Assembly (NCBI GenBank): GCA_029834535.1
Contig: JAQMWT010000314.1
Coordinates: forward strand, 434,001-498,000
Length of the DNA: 64,000 bases
Direction: 5' to 3'
Source: Chrysophaeum taylorii
Lineage: Eukaryota; Sar; Pelagophyceae; Pelagomonadales; Pelagomonadaceae
Shown here: positions 1 to 9,315 of the stretch, in pieces
How positions within the stretch are numbered: position 1 is the first letter of the stretch
Layout of the letters: each line of letters starts with the position of its first letter
Program-made: the position numbers and the translations under genes
Notes under the pieces: generated by a model
Databases searched by the model: none
Told to the model about the DNA's origin: nothing
What the model saw: the letters and a program-made list of their open reading frames with translations, nothing else

Positions 1-2
1 CC

Positions 3-2588
3 TTGATGCGGCGGCTGGGGGACGAGTTTGTGTTGGGGGAGAACATCGAGGTGGCGATGGATCGCGCGGCGCGAGACGCGCGCAAAGTCGAATCGCTCCG
101 GCACAGCTACGACATGCTGGGCGAGGCGGCCAAGACGGCGCAGGACGCCGAGATTTATTGGGAGGCGTACGCGGAGGCCATCGACGCCATTGGTAGGCGG
201 TTCGGGGAGGGCGAGATCTCGGTGAAGCTGTCCGCTCTGGATCCGAGATTCGAGCCCCATCGTCTGGACGACGTCGGGAAAGTGGTCGGCCGAGTCGTCG
301 AGCTCGCGACGCGCGCCGCCGACCGCGGGATCGACCTGACGATCGACGCCGAGGAGGCAGCGCGGCTCGAGCTCCAACTCGACGTGGTGTCGCACGTCTC
401 GTCGGAGATGGCCAGAATCAGGCCGTCGTGGAAGGGCCTCGGGCTCGCCGTTCAGGCGTACCAGCGTCGCGCGCCGCAAATCGTCGACTGGGCCGCGAGC
501 ACCATCGCCACAAAATCGCGGCCGCTCCGCGTGCGGCTGGTGAAGGGGGCGTACTGGGACTCGGAGATCAAGTGGGCCCAGCAGCTCGGGGCCGCGACCT
601 TCCCCGTGTTCACGCGCAAGGAGGCGACCGACGCGTGCTACGCGGCCTGCGCTTCCAAGCTTCTCGAGGCCCGCGACCTTTTCTACCCCGCATTCGCGAC
701 CCACAGCGCACGCACGGTGGCGACGGTCGCCTGGCTCGCCGACCGGTGCGAGAACCGGAATTTCGAGTTCCAGAGGCTCCACGGCATGGGCGAAGACCTG
801 CACGCGGCCGCCCGGGATTTTTTGACAGACGCCCCGACGCGCGTGTACGCGCCGGTCGGAGATCACGACAGACTCCTGGCCTATTTGGTGCGGCGTTTGC
901 TCGAGAACGGTGCCAACAGCAGCTTCGTCCACGCTGTGGCCGACGATTCCGTGCCCGCGGAAACCCTCGCCCTCGACCCGGCGGCCGTCCTCGAGCACAA
1001 GCACCTGTGTTCGCCCCACCCGGAAATCAAGCAGCCGCCCGACCTCTTTCTGCCGCGACAAAACAGCCGCGGCCTCGACGTCTCGGATGTCCTGGCGCTC
1101 CACGAGTTCGCCCAAAACGTCGACGACGACCGAGTCTCCGGAGGCGAGGTGGCGGTGTACGACCCGACGACGGGCGATCGCGCCGGCTCGGCGCCTCAGG
1201 CGAGCGACCAAGACGTGGCGGCCGCTCTAGGAGGTGCCAAAGCCGCCCAGCCGGCGTGGGACGCGACGGGACTCGAAAAGCGCGCGACCATCCTCCGGAA
1301 CGCAGCCGACGAACTCGAAGCGAGACGAGAAACGCTGTGCGGGCTTCTCGTGGCCGACGCGGGGAAGACGTGGGTCGACGGCGTCGGCGAGATCAGAGAA
1401 GCTGCGGATTTCTTGAGGTACTACGCGGACAGGGCTGAGGCGGACCTCGCCGACCGCGCGCTCCCCGGTCCGGTCGGCGAGACCAATACCCTCGCGTACC
1501 GCGGACGCGGCGTCTGGGCGGCCGTCTCGCCTTTCAACCTGCCGTTGGCCATATTTGTCGGCCAGATGGCCGCGCCCCTCGTCGCGGGCAACGCCGTCGT
1601 CGCCAAGTCGGCACCGCAGACGCCCCTCGTCGCATCCGCGGTGATCGACGTCATGAGGGCGGCGGGGGTTCCCGAGGATGTTCTCGCCCACCTCCCCGAC
1701 CCCCGCGACTTGGTCGGCCCCCTCCTCGTCGGCGACCCCCGCGTCGACGGCGTCGTCTTCACGGGCTCGGGCCTCGCCGCGCGCTCCATCGCCAGAACCC
1801 TCGCCGACCGCGACGGTCCGATCGTCCCCCTCATCGCCGAGACGGCAGGCCTCAACGCCATCATCGCCGACGAGAGCGCGCTCCCCGAGCAGCTCGTCCA
1901 CGACGCCGTCCGCAGCGCCTTCAACTCGGCCGGCCAGCGGTGCTCGAGCGCGCGGCTCCTCTGCGTTCCCTCGCAGACGAAGGACCGCGTCCTCGAGATG
2001 CTCGCCGGCGCCGTCGCCGAGCTCCGCGTCGGCGACCCCGCGCGCGTAGACGTCGACTGCGGGCCGCTGATAGACGCTCGCGCGAAGGACCGCGTCGCGG
2101 CGCACGTCGACGGTCTCCTCTCCACCCCGGGCGTCCGTATCCTTGCGCGCGCGAACTGCCAAGATGATGGTAACTTTTACCCACCCCTCCTCCTCGAGCT
2201 CCCCGACCTCGACGCTCTCCCGCGCGACGAGTGCTTCGGCCCCGTCCTCCACGTCGTCGCCTACGACTCGACCGCCAAGAATGCCCTCCAATCTCTCATC
2301 CACGAAATAAACAACCTCGGCTACGGCCTCACGATGGGCCTCCACTCGAGGCTTGACGGGGCTCGCCACCTCGCGATCGGCGCCTCTGCCGCGGGTAATC
2401 TCTACGTCAACCGGGACTGTATCGCCGCCGTCGTCGAGTCGCAGCCCTTCGGCGGCCACCGGCTCTCCGGCACGGGACCAAAGGCCGGCGGACCCAACTA
2501 CGTCAGAGCCTTTGCCGTCGAGCACGTCGTCTCCACCAACACGGCTGCTTCGGGCGGCGACTACGACCTCATGGCCAGGATCCGCTGA
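3..2588 (+). CDS. putA: Bifunctional proline dehydrogenase / P5C dehydrogenase (PutA-type), 5'-partial
   Basis: Oxidises proline to glutamate in two steps, normally in mitochondria. The reading frame is already open at the window edge, so the N-terminus lies upstream; 861 residues are visible. Residues about 1-330 are the FAD-dependent proline dehydrogenase barrel, with motifs VRLVKGAYWD and FEFQRLHGMG. Residues about 385-845 are an NAD-dependent aldehyde dehydrogenase: AVSPFNLPLAI, VVFTGSG, the general base Glu in LIAETAG (about residue 613), the nucleophile Cys in GQRCSSAR (about residue 647) and ECFGPVL. The PutA C-terminal signature QPFGGHRLSGTGPKAGG is present. The two-domain fusion is typical of bacterial PutA; many eukaryotes encode the activities separately. 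No intron is needed. Confidence in the family is very high. Confidence 0.95.
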   Translation: MMRRLGDEFVLGENIEVAMDRAARDARKVESLRHSYDMLGEAAKTAQDAEIYWEAYAEAIDAIGRRFGEGEISVKLSALDPRFEPHRLDDVGKVVGRVVELATRAADRGIDLTIDAEEAARLELQLDVVSHVSSEMARIRPSWKGLGLAVQAYQRRAPQIVDWAASTIATKSRPLRVRLVKGAYWDSEIKWAQQLGAATFPVFTRKEATDACYAACASKLLEARDLFYPAFATHSARTVATVAWLADRCENRNFEFQRLHGMGEDLHAAARDFLTDAPTRVYAPVGDHDRLLAYLVRRLLENGANSSFVHAVADDSVPAETLALDPAAVLEHKHLCSPHPEIKQPPDLFLPRQNSRGLDVSDVLALHEFAQNVDDDRVSGGEVAVYDPTTGDRAGSAPQASDQDVAAALGGAKAAQPAWDATGLEKRATILRNAADELEARRETLCGLLVADAGKTWVDGVGEIREAADFLRYYADRAEADLADRALPGPVGETNTLAYRGRGVWAAVSPFNLPLAIFVGQMAAPLVAGNAVVAKSAPQTPLVASAVIDVMRAAGVPEDVLAHLPDPRDLVGPLLVGDPRVDGVVFTGSGLAARSIARTLADRDGPIVPLIAETAGLNAIIADESALPEQLVHDAVRSAFNSAGQRCSSARLLCVPSQTKDRVLEMLAGAVAELRVGDPARVDVDCGPLIDARAKDRVAAHVDGLLSTPGVRILARANCQDDGNFYPPLLLELPDLDALPRDECFGPVLHVVAYDSTAKNALQSLIHEINNLGYGLTMGLHSRLDGARHLAIGASAAGNLYVNRDCIAAVVESQPFGGHRLSGTGPKAGGPNYVRAFAVEHVVSTNTAASGGDYDLMARIR

Positions 2589-3288
2589 CGCAACTTGAAA
2601 GAAAGAAAGAAAGCAAGCAAGCAAGGTTTTTTTTTTGTGCCTGCTGCAATCATCATGATGATACGATTTTGCGTCATTTTTTTTGTGCCTGCTGCTATCA
2701 GGATACCCTTTTGAGTCAGTCGCTGGCATCGTCGCCGGGCCACAATCGTTGACTCCTGGCAGCGGCAGCACCACCGAGGCGCTCGCATTTGCAGAGCAAC
2801 GACTACAAGAAAGGGGTACTAACGGCCTCAGCTTTTCGGAGACGTCGAGGATCTGCTCGACGGGTGCCGGCGGTCAGGCGGGGCATACGTACCATCCGCC
2901 CCGGACGTGACTTTGCAGACAATCCGATTGAGAGCACCAGCGCACCGGTTGGAACGGTGCTCGAGAATGCCAAACCAGTGCTGGTTGATCATATGCCGCT
3001 GCGCCGGGGCTGCGGGGATCGCTGGAGGCGCTGCAACGACGGAACGTGCGGCTGTTCCTGCTGCCGCCCCTGAAAGTCGCTACCCAGCAGGGCTAGAAAG
3101 TATGTTGTAAAAGAGGCGAGGTACGATAAGGGGGCTTGAAACGACGTCGCGGTGCAAGACGTGGTCGAAAGCACGTCCGCGACATATACTTCTGAATATC
3201 TTATCCCTCCTTGAGCACAATCATCGCCTCCACCACCAACCGAAGTCAAAATTTTACACCTTATTCTTCTCCTTGGCTCTTAGGATAT

Positions 3289-3325
<37 letters not shown>

Positions 3326-3746
3326 AGTGTTGTTGTTGTTGTTGTTGTTGTTGTTGCCAAGGCCACTCTGTTCGCCTCCTTCAACCTGCTTATCGCCCTC
3401 GTTGTTAGCCACGATCGAAGGCCACTGTCCGGAGGAGGAGGAGGGGGACGACGAGTGGTTTCGATGGCGCGAAACTCAAACGGAGGACCACCTCGCCGGT
3501 TTCTCGAGAAGCCACGCGTGTGCTGTGTGCCATCGTTGGCTAATACAAGAAGAACAAGTGCGAATTGCTACGCACAGATGATCTGTAGATGATGAATGTG
3601 GGCCGTGCGCGGAAACGGCAATGTCAAAAGTAGTCAAGCTGCGCCTTGTTCCGGTGTAAGTGCAGCCATATTTTTCCTGAACTTTGGGTCTCTCGCTTGT
3701 ATACAAAAACACTAATTATCATTTTTCCCAGCTGCTGCAAAGAATT
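2589..3746. other. Intergenic stretch with microsatellites
   Basis: No gene is supported here. It begins with GAAA/GCAA short repeats (2598-2625) just after the PutA stop. A GAT run followed by a TGT run lies at about 3287-3356. Short open frames at 2789-3110 have no recognisable domain. Confidence 0.5.
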
Positions 3747-4976
3747 ATGTTAGAGTTCATAGCGACGACGTCCGAAAGAGAGTCGGTGGCCAGGTTGCCG
3801 CGCGGGCTCAAGGCGTACCGCGTGCGGGGTTTGATGGAGCCGGAGCGCGCCGCGGCCATCGTCGCCTACGTGTCGCAGCACAAATCGTTCTTCGACGTTG
3901 GCCCCGACAGCGTTGACCTTCGTCCGACGTTTGAGAAGTCCATTTCTGGAGAAGCGCTGGATATCGTCGGTCCGGCGGTAGGGCGGGCCGTGTCGTACGC
4001 GCGACGGCGGTTCGGTCCCTTGGAGCTGTCGCGCACCCTGATCCGGAGCTATCGACCGGGGGAGCGGCGGCAACACCCGGCTCACTTCGACGCAGATTCT
4101 CGCGCGACGGTGGTTATCGCGCTCAACGAGGGGTTCGAGGGGGGCTACTACGCGCAGCCCGAGTGCTTTGCGCAGAGCCGTCGCTTCGTCGAGCTCGCTC
4201 CAGGCGACGCGTTCGCGCACGAGTTCGACCTGAGACACGGCGTCGACGTTCGCTCGGGAACGCGATTTTCGTTAGTACTTTGGTTTGCGGGCGGCGCCGC
4301 GGTCCGGGATACCCCCGACGCGGCCTACCTCGAGGCCTCGAAGATCGCGGATCGGGGGGTGGCGAGGCGCGCCTACGAGCGCGCGGCGCGGCTCGGCTCG
4401 GCCGACGCCGCGCTCAACGTCGGCGCGATGTCGCGCGAGGACGGCGACGAGGTGGCCGGGCTAGAATGGTTCCGCGAGGCCGCGTTTAAAGGCAAGGCGA
4501 CGGCGATGCGGTACGTTGGGACGGCCGTGCGAGACTCGAATCCGCGCCGCGCGATCCGGTGGCTGACGGCGGCGGCGAGGTCGGGCGACGCACCGGCGAT
4601 GCGGCTCTTGTGGGCGTCGGTCGGCGACGAGAGCTGGCTCCGCCGAGCCGCGAGCAAAGGCCACCCCGACGCCTGCGTCGACCTCGCCGAGCTCTGCTTT
4701 TTGAGGAAGGACCCCGACTCGGGCGTTTTCGCCCTGCGTACAGCTGCTGCCAACGGCGCCGAGCTCAAAGCGACCTTCCTCCTCGGCAACCTCTGCGCGG
4801 GCCTCTTTGGTCTCGAGCACCTCGACCTTCCCAGAGCCGCCGACTGCTTCGCCGCGTGTGCGAGGGCGTTTCCCGAGGCCGATGCCTGGCTCTCTCGTCG
4901 AGCCGGAAACCCGCGCCACTTTCTTGTGGTGACGAGCAACGACAACCAAGTTCAGTACCTTAACCTTCAACCTTAA
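3747..4976 (+). CDS. 2OG-Fe(II) oxygenase (prolyl-4-hydroxylase-like) fused to Sel1 repeats
   Basis: About 409 residues from ATG 3747; the frame is open further upstream, but this is the first ATG close to the conserved domain. The N-terminal half has the double-stranded beta-helix signature of prolyl-4-hydroxylase-type dioxygenases: HFDAD (HxD iron ligands), then LAPGDAFAHEF, a distal His in RHGVDV and the 2-oxoglutarate-binding Arg in GTRFSLVLWF. The C-terminal half (about residues 190-400) is a run of Sel1-like repeats, recognisable from blocks such as AYERAARLGSADAALNVG and WFREAAFKGKATAMRYVG. Sel1 repeats usually mediate protein binding, so substrate recruitment is plausible (inference). 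No signal peptide is obvious. The substrate is unknown. Confidence 0.8.
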   Translation: MLEFIATTSERESVARLPRGLKAYRVRGLMEPERAAAIVAYVSQHKSFFDVGPDSVDLRPTFEKSISGEALDIVGPAVGRAVSYARRRFGPLELSRTLIRSYRPGERRQHPAHFDADSRATVVIALNEGFEGGYYAQPECFAQSRRFVELAPGDAFAHEFDLRHGVDVRSGTRFSLVLWFAGGAAVRDTPDAAYLEASKIADRGVARRAYERAARLGSADAALNVGAMSREDGDEVAGLEWFREAAFKGKATAMRYVGTAVRDSNPRRAIRWLTAAARSGDAPAMRLLWASVGDESWLRRAASKGHPDACVDLAELCFLRKDPDSGVFALRTAAANGAELKATFLLGNLCAGLFGLEHLDLPRAADCFAACARAFPEADAWLSRRAGNPRHFLVVTSNDNQVQYLNLQP

Positions 4977-5044
4977 AACTAACAATTATTACCGTTATGA
5001 AGATGATGCAGGAGGACCCCGGCGACTTGAGTCTTGACTTGACT

Positions 5045-6067
5045 TCAGCGGCGGCGGCGGCGGCGGCGGCGCCGCCGCCATGCGAGACCAAATGTCGTCG
5101 TCGCGAGAAGAAAGAGAAGGAGCGCGGTGAGGCGCTCGTGGGTCTTTGTCGCGCGTGCCGAGAGATGGGAGAAGCAGGAGCGCGAGGTGACGCAGTTGAG
5201 CCTGGGGAAAGGCTGGGCGATGAGGCGGTCCTCGGTGGCCCGGTCGACGGATTGAGGAAGGAAAGCCAAGAGTTCGCGCCAGCCGTGGCCCTGGGCCAAG
5301 TTGAACTCGAGGAGCTGGTTTTCGGGAACGAGAGACCGGATGTAGGCGTTGTGGCGGTCGTAGGCCTTGCGCCACTGGGGGTTTGGCGCGTTGGATCCTC
5401 CTCCATAAATGACCGCGTCGATCCGTCTCCAGACGTCCATCAATAGCGGGAGCTTCTCCAAGTCGAGGCCTCCTCGCCCGATACCGAGCCGCAACCCGAG
5501 AGCCCGCGAGGCGCGGCTCAGTACGAGGCGCCGCGCCTGCCTCGACCAGTGATAGAGATCCGAGCGAGCGACGTAATCCTCGTAAGACCGGAGCCACGGT
5601 TCCTCGTCCCGCAAGGTCAGAATCACCTTGGCGTTGGGATACCGCTGGAGGATTTCGGGCGCCAGGTGCGCGAACCAACAGTCGCTCACCGCGTCGACAT
5701 CCTGGATGACTTTGGCGACGTCGGGCTCGGCCACCAATCCGTTTAAATAGTAGTACCAGAAGTCCAGGTGAGATGCGATTGTCTCCGACGTGTGGTGCAC
5801 GGTCAGGTTCAGTGCCATCAGCGCGGCCTGTAGCGAACTCGTTCCTGTGCGCGAGAGCCCGGCGACGACGACCAGCTCTCTTTCGATCCGTTCGGCGTTC
5901 TCGTCGGCCTCCCAGTCCGCCGGCTTGGTGGGCAGCGCGCGCGCGTCCCAGCCACTCGGCGGCCGCGCGAGGCTCACCACCACCACACCCAACAACGTGC
6001 CGACAAAGCCCCAACACACGCGACGCGCCGGCACCTTGTGATGATCGTTAATTACATCAACGCCCAT
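5045..6067 (-). CDS. Membrane-anchored sulfotransferase-like protein
   Basis: 340 residues. An N-terminal hydrophobic segment (about residues 17-35, VCWGFVGTLLGVVVVSLA) suggests a type II Golgi membrane anchor. The 5'-phosphosulfate (PAPS) loop is seen as VVAGLSRTGTSSLQAAL (about 67-83), followed by the helix that packs on it. A 3'-phosphate-binding block is seen as AKVILTLRDEEPWLRSYEDYV. This layout matches the Sulfotransfer_4/5-type family common in algae and marine animals. The C-terminus runs into an Arg tract encoded by a GCC repeat at 5048-5075, probably a microsatellite expansion at the gene end. Its stop is 68 bp from the stop of the convergent oxygenase gene. Acceptor unknown. Confidence 0.8.
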   Translation of the reverse strand: MGVDVINDHHKVPARRVCWGFVGTLLGVVVVSLARPPSGWDARALPTKPADWEADENAERIERELVVVAGLSRTGTSSLQAALMALNLTVHHTSETIASHLDFWYYYLNGLVAEPDVAKVIQDVDAVSDCWFAHLAPEILQRYPNAKVILTLRDEEPWLRSYEDYVARSDLYHWSRQARRLVLSRASRALGLRLGIGRGGLDLEKLPLLMDVWRRIDAVIYGGGSNAPNPQWRKAYDRHNAYIRSLVPENQLLEFNLAQGHGWRELLAFLPQSVDRATEDRLIAQPFPRLNCVTSRSCFSHLSARATKTHERLTALLLFLLATTTFGLAWRRRRRRRRRR

Positions 6068-6455
6068 AAGTCTAAACTATGGTGTACAGACTATACAGTA
6101 CAGTACAGTAGTAATAACTCGAATAAAAAACCCTTGGTCTCAACAACAACAGACTCGAAGAATTTAAAGAAAGACACCACACACACCCCCCCCCCTCGCC
6201 TGCCCCACGACTCGGCGATGACCCCGACTAGGTCCCGCGTACTTCTTATCTCTGCCCGTCAGGCACATCCCTCCTACCCCACAAACCCGCCCACATCCTT
6301 CATGCCCCCCCCCCCCCACACCCCTCTTACCAGTCGACGACATTTAAACACACACCCCTCTGTCGTCGTCGCGGCTCGTCACGGTTAATAATAATATACG
6401 TAGGATAATCCCCATCCGCAACTCGCCCTTCTTCGGTGAAAGCAGACCGCCGGCG
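6068..6455. other. Intergenic spacer with C-rich tracts
   Basis: Low-complexity sequence: a GTACA repeat near 6085-6108 and several runs of seven to ten C between 6185 and 6320. No coding evidence. Confidence 0.5.
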
Positions 6456-7139
6456 TCAGGAGGAGGCGACGAGAGCCCCCTTCTTCTTCGAGGCCGCGGA
6501 CTTGGTGGGAGGCGGGGCTCTTCGGAGCCAAAGCTTGGCAGCCACTTTGGTGAGGGATTTGAGGTAGGAGACGTGGATGACCGCCGCGGCCAGGAGGAAC
6601 TGGGAGAGGATAAGCGGGATCCACATCGCGGGATCGTGGTCTCGAAGCTGATGGCGGGTCGCGCGGAACCAAGAAGTCACCTCCGACAGAAGCAAGAGGA
6701 ATTGAATCAAGATGTTCGGAAGGACCCGCCAGCGCTCGAGGGCCTGCGAGGGCCACACCGTCAGCAATGCCGCCGAGGACTCGTTACAGCATATCAGAAG
6801 GACGAGCGCGGTCCATTCTTTGTGCTGGCAGAAGGCGCGTCCGTTGGTCGGTTCGTTCTGCGAAATGATGAGCACAGAAATAATGATGAGGGGCAAGTGA
6901 TGTTCGAGGAAATGTCGGCGACTCCACTTGTAGAGGGTCGTCACGCCGAAGAGCACGGCGCCAACAACCTCGCACGCATACAATGCGATCATCAAGGTGT
7001 AGTCGTTGAGGAGTTCTTCGTGACAGTCGCTCGTTTCCCATATGCGCTGGAGGTGCCGGCCCCCGCGGTACGACAAAATCGCATACGCAGCCACGACACC
7101 GAGGCAAAACGGAGCGCGAGCTGCGGGGAGCTTACGCAT
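6456..7139 (-). CDS. TLC-domain (TRAM/LAG1/CLN8-like) multi-pass membrane protein
   Basis: 227 residues with about six hydrophobic helices: LGVVAAYAIL, MIALYACEVVGAVLFG, LPLIIISVLII, WTALVLLICC, ILIQFLLLLSEV and IPLILSQFLLAAAVIHV. The order, an acidic cytosolic loop, and the paired histidines before the third helix (FLEHHLPLII) match the TLC fold found in ceramide synthases and the TMEM56/TMEM136 group. It lacks the Lag1p motif expected of a true ceramide synthase, so a lipid-sensing or transport role in the ER is more likely than catalysis (inference). The basic tail ends APPPTKSAASKKKG. It is divergent with the next gene, with 57 bp between the two start codons. Confidence 0.7.
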   Translation of the reverse strand: MRKLPAARAPFCLGVVAAYAILSYRGGRHLQRIWETSDCHEELLNDYTLMIALYACEVVGAVLFGVTTLYKWSRRHFLEHHLPLIIISVLIISQNEPTNGRAFCQHKEWTALVLLICCNESSAALLTVWPSQALERWRVLPNILIQFLLLLSEVTSWFRATRHQLRDHDPAMWIPLILSQFLLAAAVIHVSYLKSLTKVAAKLWLRRAPPPTKSAASKKKGALVASS

Positions 7140-7196
7140 TCGGTAACCACCACGCCTGTTTTCGCATCTTCAATCATACCCTCGTGACGTGTTGCG
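7140..7196. promoter_or_regulatory. 57-bp divergent intergenic region (candidate bidirectional promoter)
   Basis: The only DNA between the ATG of the minus-strand TLC gene and the ATG of the plus-strand plastid protein. Both 5' UTRs and core promoters must fit here or overlap the coding regions. No TATA box is evident. Confidence 0.5.
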
Positions 7197-8213
7197 ATGC
7201 TGGTGACCCTCCTCGTCTTGAGGAGCGGCGGCGGCGGCGGCGTTGCGAGCGGCCTCTCTCGGGGGGGGAGCGCGCTCCGGGCCGTGTGGTCGGACAGCCG
7301 CGCGACGATGGACTATCAGAATCTGCTCGAGGGCAAGGTCGAAGCGCGGAAGAGCGATGGAAAGGCGGTGGTTATTGGCGAGGACCCCATCGCGCGGGGG
7401 ATCGCGTCGATGGCCCCCGGCGAGCCCGACGTGGTCCTGCCGTACTCGGCCAATATCCCGGAGACCAACACCGAGTTTCCGGTGTACGTGTCGTTGTCAG
7501 AACCAGAGAAGCTCGAAGATCTCTTAAGACGTTGCCCCGACTCTAAGAGGGAAGACCTCGTCTTCCTAAACTACGGGGACATGGTCGAACCTATTTTGAA
7601 GAGATACGGCTGCGGCCGCGATCGCCAGACCCAGGCGGTCCTGTATCTGGCGCAAAACGAGTTCGGACGTCTAGAAGACGACCGCGTCTCGATCGGCGAA
7701 GACAACATGGGCTTGCCAAAGTACGCCGCCGAGTCGTGCGTCACGGGCAAGTGGGCTGGCGCCCTCGCCGACCGCCTCAAGCGACACGATTTCTATTGCG
7801 CAGAGCTCTTTTATCGAGACTTCCGCCGCAACATGCTCGAGCGCGTCGTTTTCGAATCTACTTACAACCTCGTCGGCGTTCTCCACAAATGTGTTCCGAT
7901 AAAAGAAGTCCCCGAATTCTTTGGGAACGAGTGCGACGACATTGTGTACGAAATTAACCGCATGCTCCGCGGTCACCTCGCGGTCACCCTCCTCTCGGGG
8001 TGCGAAGAGCGCATGGCCGCCTACGCGAACCAGCACATGCGATCTAGAACAGACAACAAACTCGCCTCCATCTCCCTCCACCGCGCCACCTGGCGCAACA
8101 AATTCTTCTACGACATTTCCGTCGACATGCGGAACCGCGACTTTCCCGACCCCTCGCCCATGCACACCGAGTACTGGGAATACGGCCTACAAAACAACCT
8201 CTACGCCACCTAA
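7197..8213 (+). CDS. 6PGDH/ketopantoate-reductase-like protein, probably plastid
   Basis: 338 residues. The N-terminus (MLVTLLVLRSGGGG...) could be a signal or transit sequence. The body resembles an uncharacterised family in plants and algae with a Rossmann-like N-domain and a 6-phosphogluconate-dehydrogenase-like C-domain: EDLVFLNYGDMVEPIL, QAVLYLAQN, TGKWAGALADRL, FRRNMLERVVFESTYNLVG and ATWRNKFFYDIS correspond to blocks I recall from the plant proteins. The glycine-rich dinucleotide loop is poorly preserved (KAVVIGEDPIARG), so NAD(P) use is uncertain. Codon use fits its neighbours. No intron is needed. Biochemical role unknown. Confidence 0.6.
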   Translation: MLVTLLVLRSGGGGGVASGLSRGGSALRAVWSDSRATMDYQNLLEGKVEARKSDGKAVVIGEDPIARGIASMAPGEPDVVLPYSANIPETNTEFPVYVSLSEPEKLEDLLRRCPDSKREDLVFLNYGDMVEPILKRYGCGRDRQTQAVLYLAQNEFGRLEDDRVSIGEDNMGLPKYAAESCVTGKWAGALADRLKRHDFYCAELFYRDFRRNMLERVVFESTYNLVGVLHKCVPIKEVPEFFGNECDDIVYEINRMLRGHLAVTLLSGCEERMAAYANQHMRSRTDNKLASISLHRATWRNKFFYDISVDMRNRDFPDPSPMHTEYWEYGLQNNLYAT

Positions 8214-8626
8214 CGTTTATACCTCCTCCTCCTCCTCCTCTTCGCGCGGACTGGTGGTGGTGGAGATTGGTCCATCGCGCAGGCGCCGGCGGCGCCGGCG
8301 GCGAACACCTTGACCTCCTTCTGACTTGCCGGCCAATAATTCTCCCTACCTATCTTCCTGCGTCAGGCCCTACCTATCTTCCTGCGTCAGGCCATCATCA
8401 GCCGAATAGTTATTATTAGTTCTAAAAAAGTGAGTGATTACGATTTTCGAAGAAGAAGAATACTTGTTGTACCAACAAAAAGTATAGAGCAGCTGTTCTG
8501 CCCCGTAGGACGCTTTCATATTTTTGTTCAACTCTCACAGCTGGCAGAGCTCCAGGCTTTAGAATCGTCTGACGTGTGTGTGTGCCCACACCACAACAAA
8601 TCGAGAGAGTCGAGAACAAAATCCAC
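8214..8626. other. Intergenic region with a 24-bp tandem duplication
   Basis: Holds a CCT run (8221-8240), a GGC-rich patch and an exact 24-bp direct tandem duplication at 8345-8392 beginning CCTACCTATCTTCC. The end (about 8530-8600) contains possible 3' splice sites (CTCACAG, CTCCAG), so a 5' exon of the following KIX gene cannot be excluded. Confidence 0.5.
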
Positions 8627-9139
8627 ATGGAGTGGCGCAACGACCTCCAGGTTCGGCGGCGTATGATCACCAAAATAGCGCGCATCATCAAGTCTTGCAA
8701 GACGGAGGCGGCAACGAGCGAGTGGATGCTCAAACTGCCGGTGATAGCCCGACGGTTCGAAGCCCAGCTCGCCAAGCGTGCGCGGTCATTAGAGGAGTAC
8801 CGCGACGTCAACACGCTCAAGAGGAGACTGCGGGACGTGTCCGTGGTGATGTGCGCCGAGCCAGCGCCGCGATGGTACGTTCCAGATCTCCACTTCCAGA
8901 CCCGCGCGGACACCAAGGCCGAGATCAAACGCTACCTCGAGACGGACGGGATTGATGCCGCCGCAGATGTCATCGAGGAGATGCTCGCATACCGGGCCGC
9001 GACCTTCGTGAGTGCGTGCCTCGAGTGCGAGTCACTTTTTTTTTCCGTGCAGGCCGAGTATATGGACGAAGCTACCTTTGCGGCTCGACTGCGAGACGTC
9101 ATTTCGCAGCACAATAGCCCGCCGGTCGTCCAAGCCTGA
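8627..9139 (+). CDS. Short KIX-domain protein (MED15-like N-terminus)
   Basis: 170 residues from the first ATG. Residues 1-70 resemble the KIX three-helix domain found at the very N-terminus of plant and fungal Mediator subunit MED15: MEWRNDLQ, RRRMITKIARII, KLPVIARRFEAQLAKRA and YRDVNTLKRRLRDVS follow the same spacing as DWR, R..IV.KI, ..IA.RFE..I and Y...I..K. KIX domains bind activation segments of transcription factors. The remaining hundred residues contain no Gln-rich region or MED15 C-terminal domain, so this is far shorter than a standard MED15. It may be a stand-alone KIX adaptor, or an upstream exon may be missed. An earlier in-frame GTG at 8576 is not favoured. Confidence 0.6.
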   Translation: MEWRNDLQVRRRMITKIARIIKSCKTEAATSEWMLKLPVIARRFEAQLAKRARSLEEYRDVNTLKRRLRDVSVVMCAEPAPRWYVPDLHFQTRADTKAEIKRYLETDGIDAAADVIEEMLAYRAATFVSACLECESLFFSVQAEYMDEATFAARLRDVISQHNSPPVVQA

Positions 9140-9315
9140 AAAAAAATAAAATCCGCTCTATTGCTGTTGGTCGTGCGCCGCAACGTACGTACGAACTTGG
9201 CGTGTTTGTTTCTTTCCACGCGACGATCTGGTGGTGCCATCGTCGTCTTTTCTATAGAGAAAACGGCCTAATAGTTGTGCAAAACATAAAAAAAGCTAGA
9301 AGAGAAAAAGTCTCG

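Noticed and set aside
1227-2774. Long minus-strand frame of about 515 codons opposite the PutA gene
   Set aside because: It is antisense to a fully conserved enzyme; GC-rich codon use keeps the opposite frame open. The translation has no domain.
3271-3360. Frame with Met and Leu runs
   Set aside because: Translation of GAT and TGT repeats.
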